Source of the DNA: Kitasatospora papulosa
Lineage (GTDB): Bacteria > Actinomycetota > Actinomycetes > Streptomycetales > Streptomycetaceae
NCBI RefSeq assembly: GCF_000717245.1
Contig: NZ_JNYQ01000008.1
Span: 1 to 64,000, forward strand
Length of the DNA stretch: 64,000 nt
Reading direction: 5' to 3'
Part shown: in pieces, positions 35,681 through 46,161 of the stretch
Numbering within the stretch: the first letter of the stretch is position 1
How the letters are laid out: every line of letters starts with the position of its first letter
Position numbers and translations under genes: made by a program
The notes under the pieces: model-generated
The model's database searches: none
What the model was told of the DNA's origin: nothing
The model's input: the letters and a program-made list of their open reading frames with translations, nothing else

Positions 35681-36639
35681 GTCCCTTCCTGCTGACCCGC
35701 ACCCTGCCTGCGGACGCGACGGACGCGGCGCTGCGCGCCGACGTGCTGAGCGGTCTGACGAGGCAGCCGAAGACGCTGCCGCCCAAGTGGTTCTACGACG
35801 CGCGCGGCAGCGATCTCTTCGAGGAGATCACCCGTCTGGACGAGTACTACCCGACGCGGGCCGAGCGGGAGATCCTGATCGCCCGCGCCGGTGAGATCGC
35901 CGCCCTGTCCGGGGCCCGGACCCTGATCGAGCTGGGCTCGGGTTCCTCCGAGAAGACGCGGCACCTGCTGGACGCCTTGCCGGCGCTGCACACGTACGTG
36001 CCGGTGGACGTCAGCGAAAGTGCCCTCGCGGGCGCCGCCGAGGCCCTGCTGGCCGAACGTCCCGGACTCTCCGTGCACGCGCTCGTCGCCGATTTCACCC
36101 ATGTCCTGGAGCTGCCGGAGAGCCCCGGTCCCCGGCTCGTGGTGTTCCTCGGCGGGACGCTGGGCAACCTGCTCCCCGCGGAGCGCGCCGAGTTCCTGCG
36201 GTCCGTGCGCGCGCGGCTGTCGCCCGGGGACGGTCTGCTGCTCGGCACGGACCTGGTCAAGGACGAGGCGACCCTCGTCGCGGCGTACGACGACGCGGCC
36301 GGGGTGACGGCCGCGTTCAACAAGAACGTCCTGGCGGTGGTGAACCGCGAGCTGGGGGCGGACTTCCCGCTCGACGACTTCGCCCATGTCGCCCTCTGGG
36401 ACCCCGAGCACGAGTGGATGGAGATGCGGCTGCGGGCCCGTCGGGCCCTGACGGTCAAGATCCGGGAGCTGGACCTCGTGGTGCAGTTCGAGCTGGGCGA
36501 GGAGCTCCGCACCGAGATCTCGGCGAAGTTCCGTGAGCGCAGGGTGCGGGAGGAACTGGCCGCGGCGGGTCTGCGGCTGGATCAGTGGTGGACGGACGAG
36601 GCGGGCAGGTTCGCCCTGTCGCTGGCGACGGCCGACTGA
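35677..36639 (+). CDS. egtD: L-histidine N-alpha-methyltransferase EgtD
   Basis: A 320-residue SAM enzyme trimethylating histidine to hercynine, the first substrate of EgtB. It starts at GTG 35677 in a GTGA overlap. SAM motif IELGSGSSEKTRHLLDAL is intact, as are PKWFYDARGSDLFEEIT, GGTLGNL and the substrate-region NKNVLAVVNRELG. It closes the egt operon; no egtE beta-lyase is adjacent, as is common in Streptomyces. Its last 58 nt overlap the convergent olsA gene. Confidence 0.96.
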   Translation: MSPFLLTRTLPADATDAALRADVLSGLTRQPKTLPPKWFYDARGSDLFEEITRLDEYYPTRAEREILIARAGEIAALSGARTLIELGSGSSEKTRHLLDALPALHTYVPVDVSESALAGAAEALLAERPGLSVHALVADFTHVLELPESPGPRLVVFLGGTLGNLLPAERAEFLRSVRARLSPGDGLLLGTDLVKDEATLVAAYDDAAGVTAAFNKNVLAVVNRELGADFPLDDFAHVALWDPEHEWMEMRLRARRALTVKIRELDLVVQFELGEELRTEISAKFRERRVREELAAAGLRLDQWWTDEAGRFALSLATAD

Positions 36640-37421
36640 GCGGCCCGCGCCAGTGCCCGCCGGTCGGGCTCACGACCGGCGGGCACCGGCGGCAGGATCC
36701 GGATCTCGGCGGTGAGCCCGGCGGCGGTGACCACGCGCCACAGCGAGGCGGCGAGCGGGTCGTCGCCGACGAACGCGGCGGCTCCCGCCGTGTTCGTCCC
36801 TGCCGTCCGGTAGCTGATGCGGACCGGGCGGACGGCGGCTCCGGCGTCGATCGCGGCCTGGAAGGCGGCGGGTCTGAATCTGCCGCCCCCTCCGCGGCCG
36901 CACCAGGTGCTGCCCTGCGGGAACACCGCGACCCGTGATCCGGAGGCCAGTGCCCCGGCCAGCGTCCGCACCGCGCCGGGCAGCGCCCGCAGCCGGTCCC
37001 GCTCGATGAACAGCGTGCCGCCGAGCGCGGCGAACGGCCCGAGCAGGGGCCATTTCCGTATCTCGCTCTTGGCGACCATCCGGGCGGGCAGCACCGCGGC
37101 CACGAGGGGGATGTCCAGCCACGAGACGTGGTTGGCGACCACGAGTTCGCCGGCTTCCGGCCGAGCGGATTCCACGGCCGCCCCGGTGACACGTATGCGT
37201 ACCCCGAAGGCGCGTACCACCGTGTACGCCCAGCGGCGGGTCAGCGGGTCCCGATGGGCAGGCGTCAGGAGCAGCACCGCGGGGACGGCCAGCACGCCGA
37301 GGAGGGTGACGACGCAGCCGGCGAGCAGCAGGGCAGCCGCGGGCAGCGGGGCGCGCCTCGCCCCCTCGTGGCGCGCGCAGTCGCGTGGGGTGCAGGGGGC
37401 CACGGGCAGCCAGGCGTTCAT
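36582..37421 (-). CDS. olsA: Lyso-ornithine lipid O-acyltransferase, PlsC family
   Basis: A 279-residue membrane acyltransferase of the 1-acylglycerol-3-phosphate acyltransferase fold. An N-terminal span (LPAAALLLAGCVVTLLGVLA) precedes motif I NHVSWLD (H98, D103). Motif III is FPQGST where most PlsC proteins have FPEGT; the Glu to Gln change is also seen in some OlsA-like proteins. It overlaps the stop of the upstream GNAT-type acyltransferase by 4 nt, the usual olsB-olsA arrangement, so it is expected to add the second acyl chain to lyso-ornithine lipid. A general phospholipid role cannot be excluded. Confidence 0.85.
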   Translation of the reverse strand: MNAWLPVAPCTPRDCARHEGARRAPLPAAALLLAGCVVTLLGVLAVPAVLLLTPAHRDPLTRRWAYTVVRAFGVRIRVTGAAVESARPEAGELVVANHVSWLDIPLVAAVLPARMVAKSEIRKWPLLGPFAALGGTLFIERDRLRALPGAVRTLAGALASGSRVAVFPQGSTWCGRGGGGRFRPAAFQAAIDAGAAVRPVRISYRTAGTNTAGAAAFVGDDPLAASLWRVVTAAGLTAEIRILPPVPAGREPDRRALARAAQSAVASDRANLPASSVHH

Positions 37422-38224
37422 CGCAGCGGGGCCAGCGAGAGGAAGTGGCGCAGGTAGCGCGGGTCGGTGCGGCGCATCGAGAGCAGGACGTAGAGATCCG
37501 CGACGCCGAAGTCCGGGTCGTGGGCGGGGGCGCCGCAGACCCAGGCTCCCAGGCGCAGATAGCCGCGCAGCAGGGGCGGCAGCGCGGCGCGCCCGCCCGC
37601 GCCGCCACCGGGGTGGCCGGTGGTGTCCCAGAGCCGGTGGGGCGTGACCCAGTACTCCTCGGGTGCCAGGTGGTGGGTGCGTACGGTGTCCCAGCTCCTG
37701 GCGGCGAGCGCTCCACCGTCGGCGAGGGGGACGGAGCAGCAGCCGGCCAGCCAGGTGTGGCCGGTGCGCTCCATGTAGCGGGCGAGCCCGGCCCAGATCA
37801 GGGCGATGACGGCTCCGTCCCGGTGGGCGGGGTGGACGCAGGACCTCCCCACCTCGACCAGGTCGTCCCGGATCGGGGCGAGGCGCCCGAGGTCGAACTC
37901 GCTCTCGGCGTAGAGGCCTCCCGCGCGCCTGGCTCCCTCGGGCGGCAGCAGCCGGTAGGTGGCGACGACCTCGTCGGTGGCCGCCTCACGCACCAGCAGG
38001 TGATCGCAGTGGGCGTCGAAGGCGTCGCTGTCCAGGCCGGGTTCGGCGCTGTCGAGCCGGGCGCCGAGTTCACCGGCGAAGACCAGGTGCCGCAGCCGTT
38101 GGGCGGCGCGTACGTCGTCCTGGCAGGTGGCGAGGGCGACCCGGTACCCCGAGGGGGCGGCCTGGCGGGGCGCGGGGACGCCGGCGGGCGCGGAGGTGGG
38201 AGAGGCGAGGGGCAGCACGGTCAT
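37418..38224 (-). CDS. olsB: L-ornithine N-acyltransferase, GNAT type (OlsB-like)
   Basis: A 268-residue acyl-ACP-dependent N-acyltransferase of the hemolysin-like GNAT group that makes lyso-ornithine lipid from ornithine. Blocks typical of the family: YRVALATCQDDVRAAQRLRH, FDAHCDHLLVRE, FDLGRL, EVGRSCVHPAHRDGAVIALIW. ATG 38224 starts the pair. Ornithine lipids are phosphate-free membrane lipids often made on phosphate limitation; no Pho box was recognised upstream. OlsB identity is inferred from family plus coupling to an olsA-like gene. Confidence 0.87.
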   Translation of the reverse strand: MTVLPLASPTSAPAGVPAPRQAAPSGYRVALATCQDDVRAAQRLRHLVFAGELGARLDSAEPGLDSDAFDAHCDHLLVREAATDEVVATYRLLPPEGARRAGGLYAESEFDLGRLAPIRDDLVEVGRSCVHPAHRDGAVIALIWAGLARYMERTGHTWLAGCCSVPLADGGALAARSWDTVRTHHLAPEEYWVTPHRLWDTTGHPGGGAGGRAALPPLLRGYLRLGAWVCGAPAHDPDFGVADLYVLLSMRRTDPRYLRHFLSLAPLR

Positions 38225-38391
38225 GACGGTCTCCGGGTACGGATCGGCAGCGGCTGCCGGGCCGCCGCGGGGGTGCGACAGCCCGGTCCCCTACTTCTTC
38301 CGTGACCGGCTTGATTCGACATGACCGCTGTGGAGCGAGCGGATGTGCGACGGCTGAATCCCCGGATCGTCCGGGGTGCGGCCCCTCCCCG

Positions 38392-39645
38392 TCAGCCGGT
38401 GACCAGTTTCGCGCTGATGCGGTCGGACGCCTTCTTCGCCTCCTCCGCGGGGTCGCCGCCCTCGAGCACCGCCGTCATGTAGGGCTTGATCGGGTTGTCC
38501 GCCTCGACGGCCGGCCAGTAGGGGGAGTTGGGCGTGGCGCGGCCTTCGGTGGCGCCCTGAGCCATCGCGGAGGTCCCTTCCTGCCCTTCGACGACGCGGG
38601 CGAGGGCCGGCTTGTTAGGCACGTAGCTCATGGCCCGGGCGAGCTCCGTCTGCCATTCCTCCCCCGCGAGGGCCTTGACGACCTCGACGCCCTCGCTCCG
38701 CCGGTCGGCGCTCTCCGGCACGATCAGGTCGGATCCTCCGGTGAAGACCGCCCCCGGCTTCTTCGCGCTCTTGCCGGGGATGGGGAAGTAGCCGAGTTTC
38801 CCCTTGAGTTCGGGGTTCTGCTGTTCGATGAGCGCGGCGCTCCCGGGTACGGAGATGATCTGGGCGACCGTGCCCTCGGCGAAGACGTCGGTCTCGGGCG
38901 GTGTCTGCTCGTCGGCGTCCCTGGGTCCGTCGCCGAGTGCCTGGAGCGTCTTGTAGAAGTCCATGCCGCGCAGAGCGGCGGGCGAGTCGAGTGCGCCCTG
39001 CCAGTCGCCGCCGCTCTCGTCGGCCAGCTCGCCGCCCTCGTCCCAGATGAACCCGGCGAGTACGTACCAGTTCTGCCCGGCGAGGTAGATGCCCTGCTGA
39101 CCGGTGGTGTTCAGCCTCTCCGTGACCTCCACCCACTCGTCGCGCGTCGTGGGGAGTTCGGTGATCCCCGCCTGCGCGAAGAGGTCCTTGTTGTAGATCA
39201 CCACGCGGTTCGCCGCGTACCAGGGGATTCCGTACTGCGCGCCGTCGACCTTGCCCGGCTCCGCGAGTCCCGGCAGCCAGTCCTCGCCGCCCAGGTCACG
39301 CAGCGACTCCAGGGTGAGGTCGCGCAGTTGACCGCTCTGGGCGTACTGGGCGACCTGCGTGTTGCCGACCTCGATGACGTCCGGTGCGTCGTCGCCGTCG
39401 AGTGCCTTCAGCACCTTGGGACCGATGCCGCCCCACTCCTGCAGGACGAACTCCAGTTCGACAGAGGGATGCTCGGCCTCGTAGGACTCCTTGAAGCGGT
39501 CGAGGAAGCCCTGCGAGGCACTGCCCTTCATCAGCCACACCGTCACCGTGCCGCTGTCGGCGTCCACGCCGGGAAGGTAGCCGCAGCCGGTCAGCGCGAC
39601 GGAGGAAACGAGCGCGACGGCTCCGGCCAGTATGCGGATCTTCAC
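38392..39645 (-). CDS. Orphan sugar-binding lipoprotein (DasA-like)
   Basis: A 417-residue family 1 extracellular solute-binding lipoprotein. GTG 39645 is preferred over GTG 39654 because AAGGTG lies 5 nt upstream; the signal then ends at lipobox LTGC with C21 lipidated. The binding-protein core is clear (VTVWLMKGSASQGFLDRFKE, YGIPWYAANRVVIYNKDL, PGAVFTGGSDLIVPESA). No permease or ATPase gene adjoins it, so it must feed a distant importer or act as a sensor. The DasR-like site about 95 nt upstream suggests N-acetylglucosamine or chitobiose-linked control; cargo is inferred only. Confidence 0.9.
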   Translation of the reverse strand: MKIRILAGAVALVSSVALTGCGYLPGVDADSGTVTVWLMKGSASQGFLDRFKESYEAEHPSVELEFVLQEWGGIGPKVLKALDGDDAPDVIEVGNTQVAQYAQSGQLRDLTLESLRDLGGEDWLPGLAEPGKVDGAQYGIPWYAANRVVIYNKDLFAQAGITELPTTRDEWVEVTERLNTTGQQGIYLAGQNWYVLAGFIWDEGGELADESGGDWQGALDSPAALRGMDFYKTLQALGDGPRDADEQTPPETDVFAEGTVAQIISVPGSAALIEQQNPELKGKLGYFPIPGKSAKKPGAVFTGGSDLIVPESADRRSEGVEVVKALAGEEWQTELARAMSYVPNKPALARVVEGQEGTSAMAQGATEGRATPNSPYWPAVEADNPIKPYMTAVLEGGDPAEEAKKASDRISAKLVTG

Positions 39646-39737
39646 GGGGGTCACCTTCTGCGTAACGGCACGACGGAATGACAGGACCCGAATGGGGGGA
39701 CTGCGGGCGGCGCTCGCACGGGCGTATGGACGGGAGT

Positions 39738-39751
39738 TTGGTATGGACCAA
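39738..39751. promoter_or_regulatory. Candidate DasR-responsive element
   Basis: TTGGT and ACCAA flank ATGG, containing TGGT-N4-ACCA as in the published dre consensus (TGGTCTAGACCA core). All eight conserved half-site bases match. It is placed 93-106 nt before the lipoprotein GTG, where it would overlap its promoter. Confidence 0.6.
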
Positions 39752-39871
39752 TCGGCAGGTCAAGCCCTGTCCGGGTCACGGAACTCCGGGCCCAGGTCAC
39801 GGGCCGGAAGGCCGACACCTCGCGCCCCGCCCCGGAGTGAGGCACCGTGGAATCACGAAAGGAGACAATAG

Positions 39872-40087
39872 ATGTCTAATCACACCTATCGGGTCACGGA
39901 GATCGTGGGTACCTCCGAGGAGGGCCTCGACGCGGCGATCCGGAACGGCGTCGCAAGGGCCTCCGAAACGTTGCACCATCTCGACTGGTTCGAGATGACA
40001 CAGGTGCGCGGGCATATCGAGGACGGCCGGATCGCCCACTACCAGGTGGGGCTCAAGGTCGGCTTCCGGCTGGACGAGAAGGCCTGA
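39872..40087 (+). CDS. Dodecin
   Basis: A 71-residue flavin-storage protein forming a hollow dodecamer that binds FMN or riboflavin. The whole family pattern is present: TYRVTEIVGTSEEGLDAAIR, the flavin-stacking Trp in LDWFEMTQVRG, and a C-terminal strand YQVGLKVGFRLDE. ATG 39872 follows AAAGGAGA. Monocistronic, ending near a bidirectional hairpin. Confidence 0.95.
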   Translation: MSNHTYRVTEIVGTSEEGLDAAIRNGVARASETLHHLDWFEMTQVRGHIEDGRIAHYQVGLKVGFRLDEKA

Positions 40088-40147
40088 CCCGGGCCGCCGA
40101 CGGCCGGTCCCATCGCCCGCCCGGTCCGTCACGGCGGGGCCCGTGCG

Positions 40148-40173
40148 GCCACGGGCAGCAGGGTGCCCGTGGC
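40148..40173. terminator. Bidirectional hairpin between dodecin and the Rho-N protein
   Basis: GCCACGGGCA (40148-40157) pairs with TGCCCGTGGC (40164-40173) around a 6-nt loop, between convergent genes. Confidence 0.7.
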
Positions 40174-40187
40174 GGGAGCACGGTCGC

Positions 40188-40514
40188 TCAGCGGCCGAGG
40201 GCCTTGCGCAGCTGCTCCTTGTTCATCGACGAACGGCCCTCGACGTTGCGCTTCCTGGCCTCCTCGTACAGCTGGTCCCTCGTCGGCCCCTGCGCTCCCC
40301 GGTGGGAACGCAGGCCGCCGCGCTCGGACGAGGACTTGGGGTCCCGGAGCGACGCCGGGCTCGCGGTCCCGGACTCCCCCGAGCGGGCCCGCTCCTTGTT
40401 GACGGTGCGTGCCGCGATCTCCTTAGCGCGCTTCGTCGGTGTACCGCGCTTCTCCGCACCCTCCTTGATGTGCTCGTACTGGCGTTCCCGCTTGGAGCTG
40501 GATCCTGCCGGCAT
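40188..40514 (-). CDS. Small basic protein with Rho N-terminal-like tail
   Basis: A 108-residue, highly charged protein often labelled plasmid stabilisation protein, without experimental basis. ATG 40514 follows GGAGGGAC. The N-terminal half (SSKRERQYEHIKEGAEKRG, TPTKRAKEIAARTVNKERAR) is a Lys/Arg-rich helix like ChaB/stress-protein segments. The C-terminus (TRDQLYEEARKRNVEGRSS, MNKEQLRKALGR) resembles the Rho N-terminal/SAP-like nucleic-acid-binding helices. It probably binds DNA or RNA; the role is unknown, possibly stress related. Confidence 0.85.
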   Translation of the reverse strand: MPAGSSSKRERQYEHIKEGAEKRGTPTKRAKEIAARTVNKERARSGESGTASPASLRDPKSSSERGGLRSHRGAQGPTRDQLYEEARKRNVEGRSSMNKEQLRKALGR

Positions 40515-40723
40515 GACGTCCCTCCTCGCTGTCGGACACGGCGGTGACGCACCGCCGCACCCACCACCCCACACCCTGGCGCCCCCGCGCGCCGGGCGGG
40601 AGGCCCGAACGGGGCGGCGCGCGCAGCCGGACCGGTCGCGGGGCGTGACCGTTCGAGATGCAGGGGGGCTCCCGCGCTGTTTCGCTGAAGGTGTCCCGCT
40701 CCCCCACAGATGCAGGAGTGATC

Positions 40724-40915
40724 ATGAGCGTTGCAGGTGAGTCCGGTGGCCGTGTGCGGCAGCTGCGTGCCAAGGCGCAGGAACTGAACGAGGCCGCGGA
40801 TCGCGCCACCGATCCCGAGCAGCGGCAGCGGCTCCAGGACAAGGCCCGCAGGCTGCGGGAGCAGAGCGAGCAGGAGAGCTCGATGAACGACCGCGGCATG
40901 GACCCGATGGTGTAG
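40724..40915 (+). CDS. Small DUF6381-type protein
   Basis: A 63-residue helical protein from ATG 40724, rich in Arg, Glu and Gln with heptad-like spacing (VRQLRAKAQELNEAADRAT, RQRLQDKARRLREQSEQ), ending MDPMV. It resembles the small DUF6381 family of Streptomyces, of unknown function. A purine-rich GCAGGAG lies 7 nt upstream. It sits among other small stress-type genes but overlaps none. Confidence 0.75.
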   Translation: MSVAGESGGRVRQLRAKAQELNEAADRATDPEQRQRLQDKARRLREQSEQESSMNDRGMDPMV

Positions 40916-41009
40916 GTCCGGCCCACGCTGCCGGTGGTCCTCACCTGTGAGGGAGGATCACCGGCAGAAGCATGCTCACCCCACCGATCCCCCACGGAGC
41001 CGTACCGCG

Positions 41010-43436
41010 ATGTCCACCCCCCATGATCCGTACGTCCGGGTGCGCGGCGCGCGCGAACACAACCTCCGCGACGTGGACGTCGACATCCCGCGCGACACCC
41101 TCACGGTGTTCACCGGCGTCTCGGGATCGGGAAAGTCCTCCCTGGCCTTCGGGACGATCTACGCCGAGGCCCAGCGCCGCTACTTCGAGTCCGTCGCGCC
41201 GTACGCACGCCGGCTGATCCATCAGGTCGGGGCACCCGACGTCGGCGAGATCACCGGTCTGCCGCCCGCCGTGTCGCTGGAGCAGCGCCGGTCGGCGCCC
41301 GGGGCGCGCTCCTCGGTGGGCACGGTCACCACCCTGTCCAACTCCCTGCGCATGCTGCTCTCCCGTGCCGGTGACTACCCGCCGGGCGCGGAGCGCCTCG
41401 ACTCCGACGCCTTCTCGCCGAACACGGCGGCCGGTGCGTGCCCCGAGTGCCACGGCCTGGGACTGATCCACCGCACCACCGAGGAACTGCTCGTCCCCGA
41501 CCCGTCGTTGTCGATCCGGGACGGAGCGATCGCGGCCTGGCCGGGGGCCTGGCAGGGCAAGAACCTGCGCGATGTGCTGGACGCCCTCGGGTACGACGTC
41601 GAGCGTCCGTGGCGGGAGCTGGACACGGCTGACCGCGAGTGGATCCTCTTCACCGACGAGCAGCCGGTGGTGACGGTCCACCCGGTGCGTGACGCGGGCC
41701 GGATCCAACGCCCCTACCAGGGCACGTACATGAGCGCACGGCGACATGTGATGCACACGTTCGCGGATTCCAGGAGCAGGACCCTGCGGGCAAAGGCGGA
41801 GCGGTTCCTGACGAGCGCGCCCTGTCCGGTGTGCGGGGGCGGGAGACTGCGGCGTGAGGCGCTGGCGGTCACCTTCGCCGGCCGTACGATCGCCGAGCTC
41901 GTGGCGCTCCCGCTCACGGCCCTGACCGAGGTGCTGCTGGAGTCGGGCGGCGGCAGCGACACGGCGCGGGTACTCACGGCCGACCTGCTGGCCAGGATCG
42001 AGCCGGTGACGGAGCTGGGCCTCGGGTATCTCAGCCTCGACCGGACGGCCCCCACCCTGTCCTCCGGCGAGCTGCAGCGGCTGCGGCTGGCCACACAGCT
42101 GCGGTCGGGGCTGTTCGGAGTCGTGTACGTGCTGGACGAGCCGTCGGCGGGTCTGCACCCGGCCGACACGGAGTCGCTGCTCGGCGTGCTCGGCAGGCTC
42201 AGGGAGGCGGGCAACTCGGTGTTCGTGGTGGAGCACCAGATGGACGTGGTGCGACGGGCCGACTGGCTGGTGGACGTGGGCCCGCTGGCCGGCGAGCACG
42301 GGGGCCGGGTCCTGCACAGCGGCCCTCCGGCCGGCCTCGCCGGGGTGGACGGGTCGGCGACCCGGCGGTTCCTCTTCGACGAGGACCCGGCTCCGGCGCG
42401 CGAACCGCGCGTACCGACCGGGTGGATCACCCTCGGCGGGGTGGACCTGCACAACGTGCGCGGCGTCGACGCGACGTTCCCGCTCGGGGTGCTGACGGCG
42501 GTCACCGGTGTGTCGGGATCCGGCAAGTCCACCCTCGTCGGACAGGTCCTGGCGGGCGTGCTCGCCGACCGGCGGCCCGCGGAGTCGGCCGACGGTCCGG
42601 CCGTCCCGGTGACGCGGGGCTGCGCGTCGGCGGAGGGCCTGGACGCGGTGGACCGGCTCGTGCAGGTCGACCAGCGGCCCATCGGCCGTACGCCCCGCTC
42701 CAACCTGGCCACGTACACGGGGCTGTTCGACGTCGTGCGGAAGCTCTTCGCGGAGACGGAGACGGCCCGGGCACGGAAGTACCGGGCGGGCCGGTTCTCG
42801 TTCAATGTGGCGGGCGGGCGGTGCGAGACCTGCCAGGGCGAGGGGTTCGTCTCGGTCGAGCTGCTCTTCCTGCCCAGTACGTACGCCCCCTGCCCGGACT
42901 GTCACGGCGCGCGCTACAACCCGGCGACCCTGGAGGTCACCTTGCGCGGTCTCACGATCGCGGAGGTGCTGGACCTGACGGTGGAGGCGGCGGCCGGGTT
43001 CCTGGCGGGCACTCCGGCGGCCGAGCGCAGTCTGCGTGCCCTCCTCGACGTCGGGCTCGGCTATCTGCGTCTGGGACAGCCGGCGACGGAACTCTCGGGC
43101 GGTGAGGCGCAGCGGATCAAGCTCGCCACGGAGCTCCAGCGTGCCCGCCGCGGGCACACCCTCTATCTGCTGGACGAGCCGACCACCGGTCTGCACCCCG
43201 CCGATGTGGAGGTCCTGATGCGGCAGTTGCACGGCCTGGTGGACGCGGGGAACTCGGTGGTGGTCGTGGAGCACGACATGACGGTGGTGGCCGGTGCGGA
43301 CCGGGTCGTCGACATGGGGCCCGGCGGCGGGGACGGGGGCGGGCGGATCGTCGCCACCGGCACGCCGAGGGAGGTCGCACGCGCGGCGGGGAGCCGTACG
43401 GCCGCGTACCTGGCGAAGGCGCTGCGGCCGGGCTGA
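41010..43436 (+). CDS. Class II UvrA-like ABC ATPase
   Basis: An 808-residue tandem ABC ATPase of the UvrA2/DrrC type. ATG 41010 follows no strong ribosome site; GGAG lies 13 nt upstream. Two full ATPase halves are seen: Walker A GVSGSGKSSL and GVSGSGKSTL, signatures LSSGELQRLRLA and LSGGEAQRIKLA, Walker B-type VYVLDEPSAGLHP and LYLLDEPTTGLHP. Zinc-binding pairs CPECHGLGL, CPVCGGGRL and CETCQGEG/CPDCHGARY are intact. At this length it lacks the UvrB-binding domain of true UvrA (about 950 residues), so it probably acts in damage tolerance or drug resistance rather than as the main excinuclease. Confidence 0.93.
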   Translation: MSTPHDPYVRVRGAREHNLRDVDVDIPRDTLTVFTGVSGSGKSSLAFGTIYAEAQRRYFESVAPYARRLIHQVGAPDVGEITGLPPAVSLEQRRSAPGARSSVGTVTTLSNSLRMLLSRAGDYPPGAERLDSDAFSPNTAAGACPECHGLGLIHRTTEELLVPDPSLSIRDGAIAAWPGAWQGKNLRDVLDALGYDVERPWRELDTADREWILFTDEQPVVTVHPVRDAGRIQRPYQGTYMSARRHVMHTFADSRSRTLRAKAERFLTSAPCPVCGGGRLRREALAVTFAGRTIAELVALPLTALTEVLLESGGGSDTARVLTADLLARIEPVTELGLGYLSLDRTAPTLSSGELQRLRLATQLRSGLFGVVYVLDEPSAGLHPADTESLLGVLGRLREAGNSVFVVEHQMDVVRRADWLVDVGPLAGEHGGRVLHSGPPAGLAGVDGSATRRFLFDEDPAPAREPRVPTGWITLGGVDLHNVRGVDATFPLGVLTAVTGVSGSGKSTLVGQVLAGVLADRRPAESADGPAVPVTRGCASAEGLDAVDRLVQVDQRPIGRTPRSNLATYTGLFDVVRKLFAETETARARKYRAGRFSFNVAGGRCETCQGEGFVSVELLFLPSTYAPCPDCHGARYNPATLEVTLRGLTIAEVLDLTVEAAAGFLAGTPAAERSLRALLDVGLGYLRLGQPATELSGGEAQRIKLATELQRARRGHTLYLLDEPTTGLHPADVEVLMRQLHGLVDAGNSVVVVEHDMTVVAGADRVVDMGPGGGDGGGRIVATGTPREVARAAGSRTAAYLAKALRPG

Positions 43437-43458
43437 CTCCCCGCGGCGGGCGGCCGGA

Positions 43459-44201
43459 TCAGCGGCGTACCTTGCGGGTGGCGCGCAGCCACTCCTTGTT
43501 CATCGCGGTGATCGACGGCAGCGGGATACCCTTGGGGCAGGCCGTGGCGCATTCACCGGTGAGGGTGCAGCCCCCGAATCCCTCGTCGTCCATGGTGGCG
43601 ACCATGTCGAGCACCCGGGTCTCCCGCTCGGGCGCGCCCTGCGGGAGCACGTTGAGGTGGTTGACCTTGGCGGAGGTGAAGAGCATCGCCGAGCCGTTCG
43701 GGCAGGCCGCGACGCAGGCGCCGCAGCCGATGCACTCGGCGTGCTCGAAGGCCGAGTCCGCGTCCGGCTTGGGCACCGGGGTGGCGTGCGCGTCGGGCGC
43801 GGTGCCGGTGGGTGCCGAGATGTATCCGCCGGCCTGGATGATCCGGTCGAAGGACGAGCGGTCGACGACGAGGTCCTTGACGACCGGGAACGCCGAGGCG
43901 CGCCACGGTTCGATGTCGATCGTGTCGCCGTCGTCGAAGGACCGCATGTGGAGCTGGCAGGTGGTGGTCCGTTCGGGGCCGTGGGCGTCGCCGTTGATGA
44001 CGAGGCTGCACGCTCCGCAGATGCCTTCGCGGCAGTCGTGGTCGAAGGCGACGGGCTCGTCCCCGCCGAGGATGAGCTCCTCGTTGAGGGTGTCGAGCAT
44101 CTCCAGGAACGACATGTCCTGCGAGATGCCGTCGACTTCGTAGGTGGCCATGGCGCCGGGCGCCTCGGCGTTCTGCTGGCGCCAGACGCGCAGGGTGAGC
44201 T

Positions 44202-44205
<4 letters not shown>
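43459..44205 (-). CDS. sdhB: Succinate dehydrogenase/fumarate reductase iron-sulfur subunit
   Basis: A 248-residue electron-transfer subunit of complex II. The 2Fe-2S cluster cysteines are in CREGICGACSLVING plus a later Cys (TTTCQLHMRS). The 4Fe-4S and 3Fe-4S sets are in CIGCGACVAACPNG and CTLTGECATACPKGIPL. It links the SdhA flavin to the SdhC haems. The start at ATG 44205 overlaps the sdhA stop by 4 nt. Last gene of sdhCAB. Confidence 0.96.
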
Positions 44206-46160
<1,955 letters not shown>

Positions 46161-46161
46161 G

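Noticed and set aside
40941..43274. Minus-strand frame of 777 codons
   Set aside because: Antisense shadow of the UvrA-like gene.
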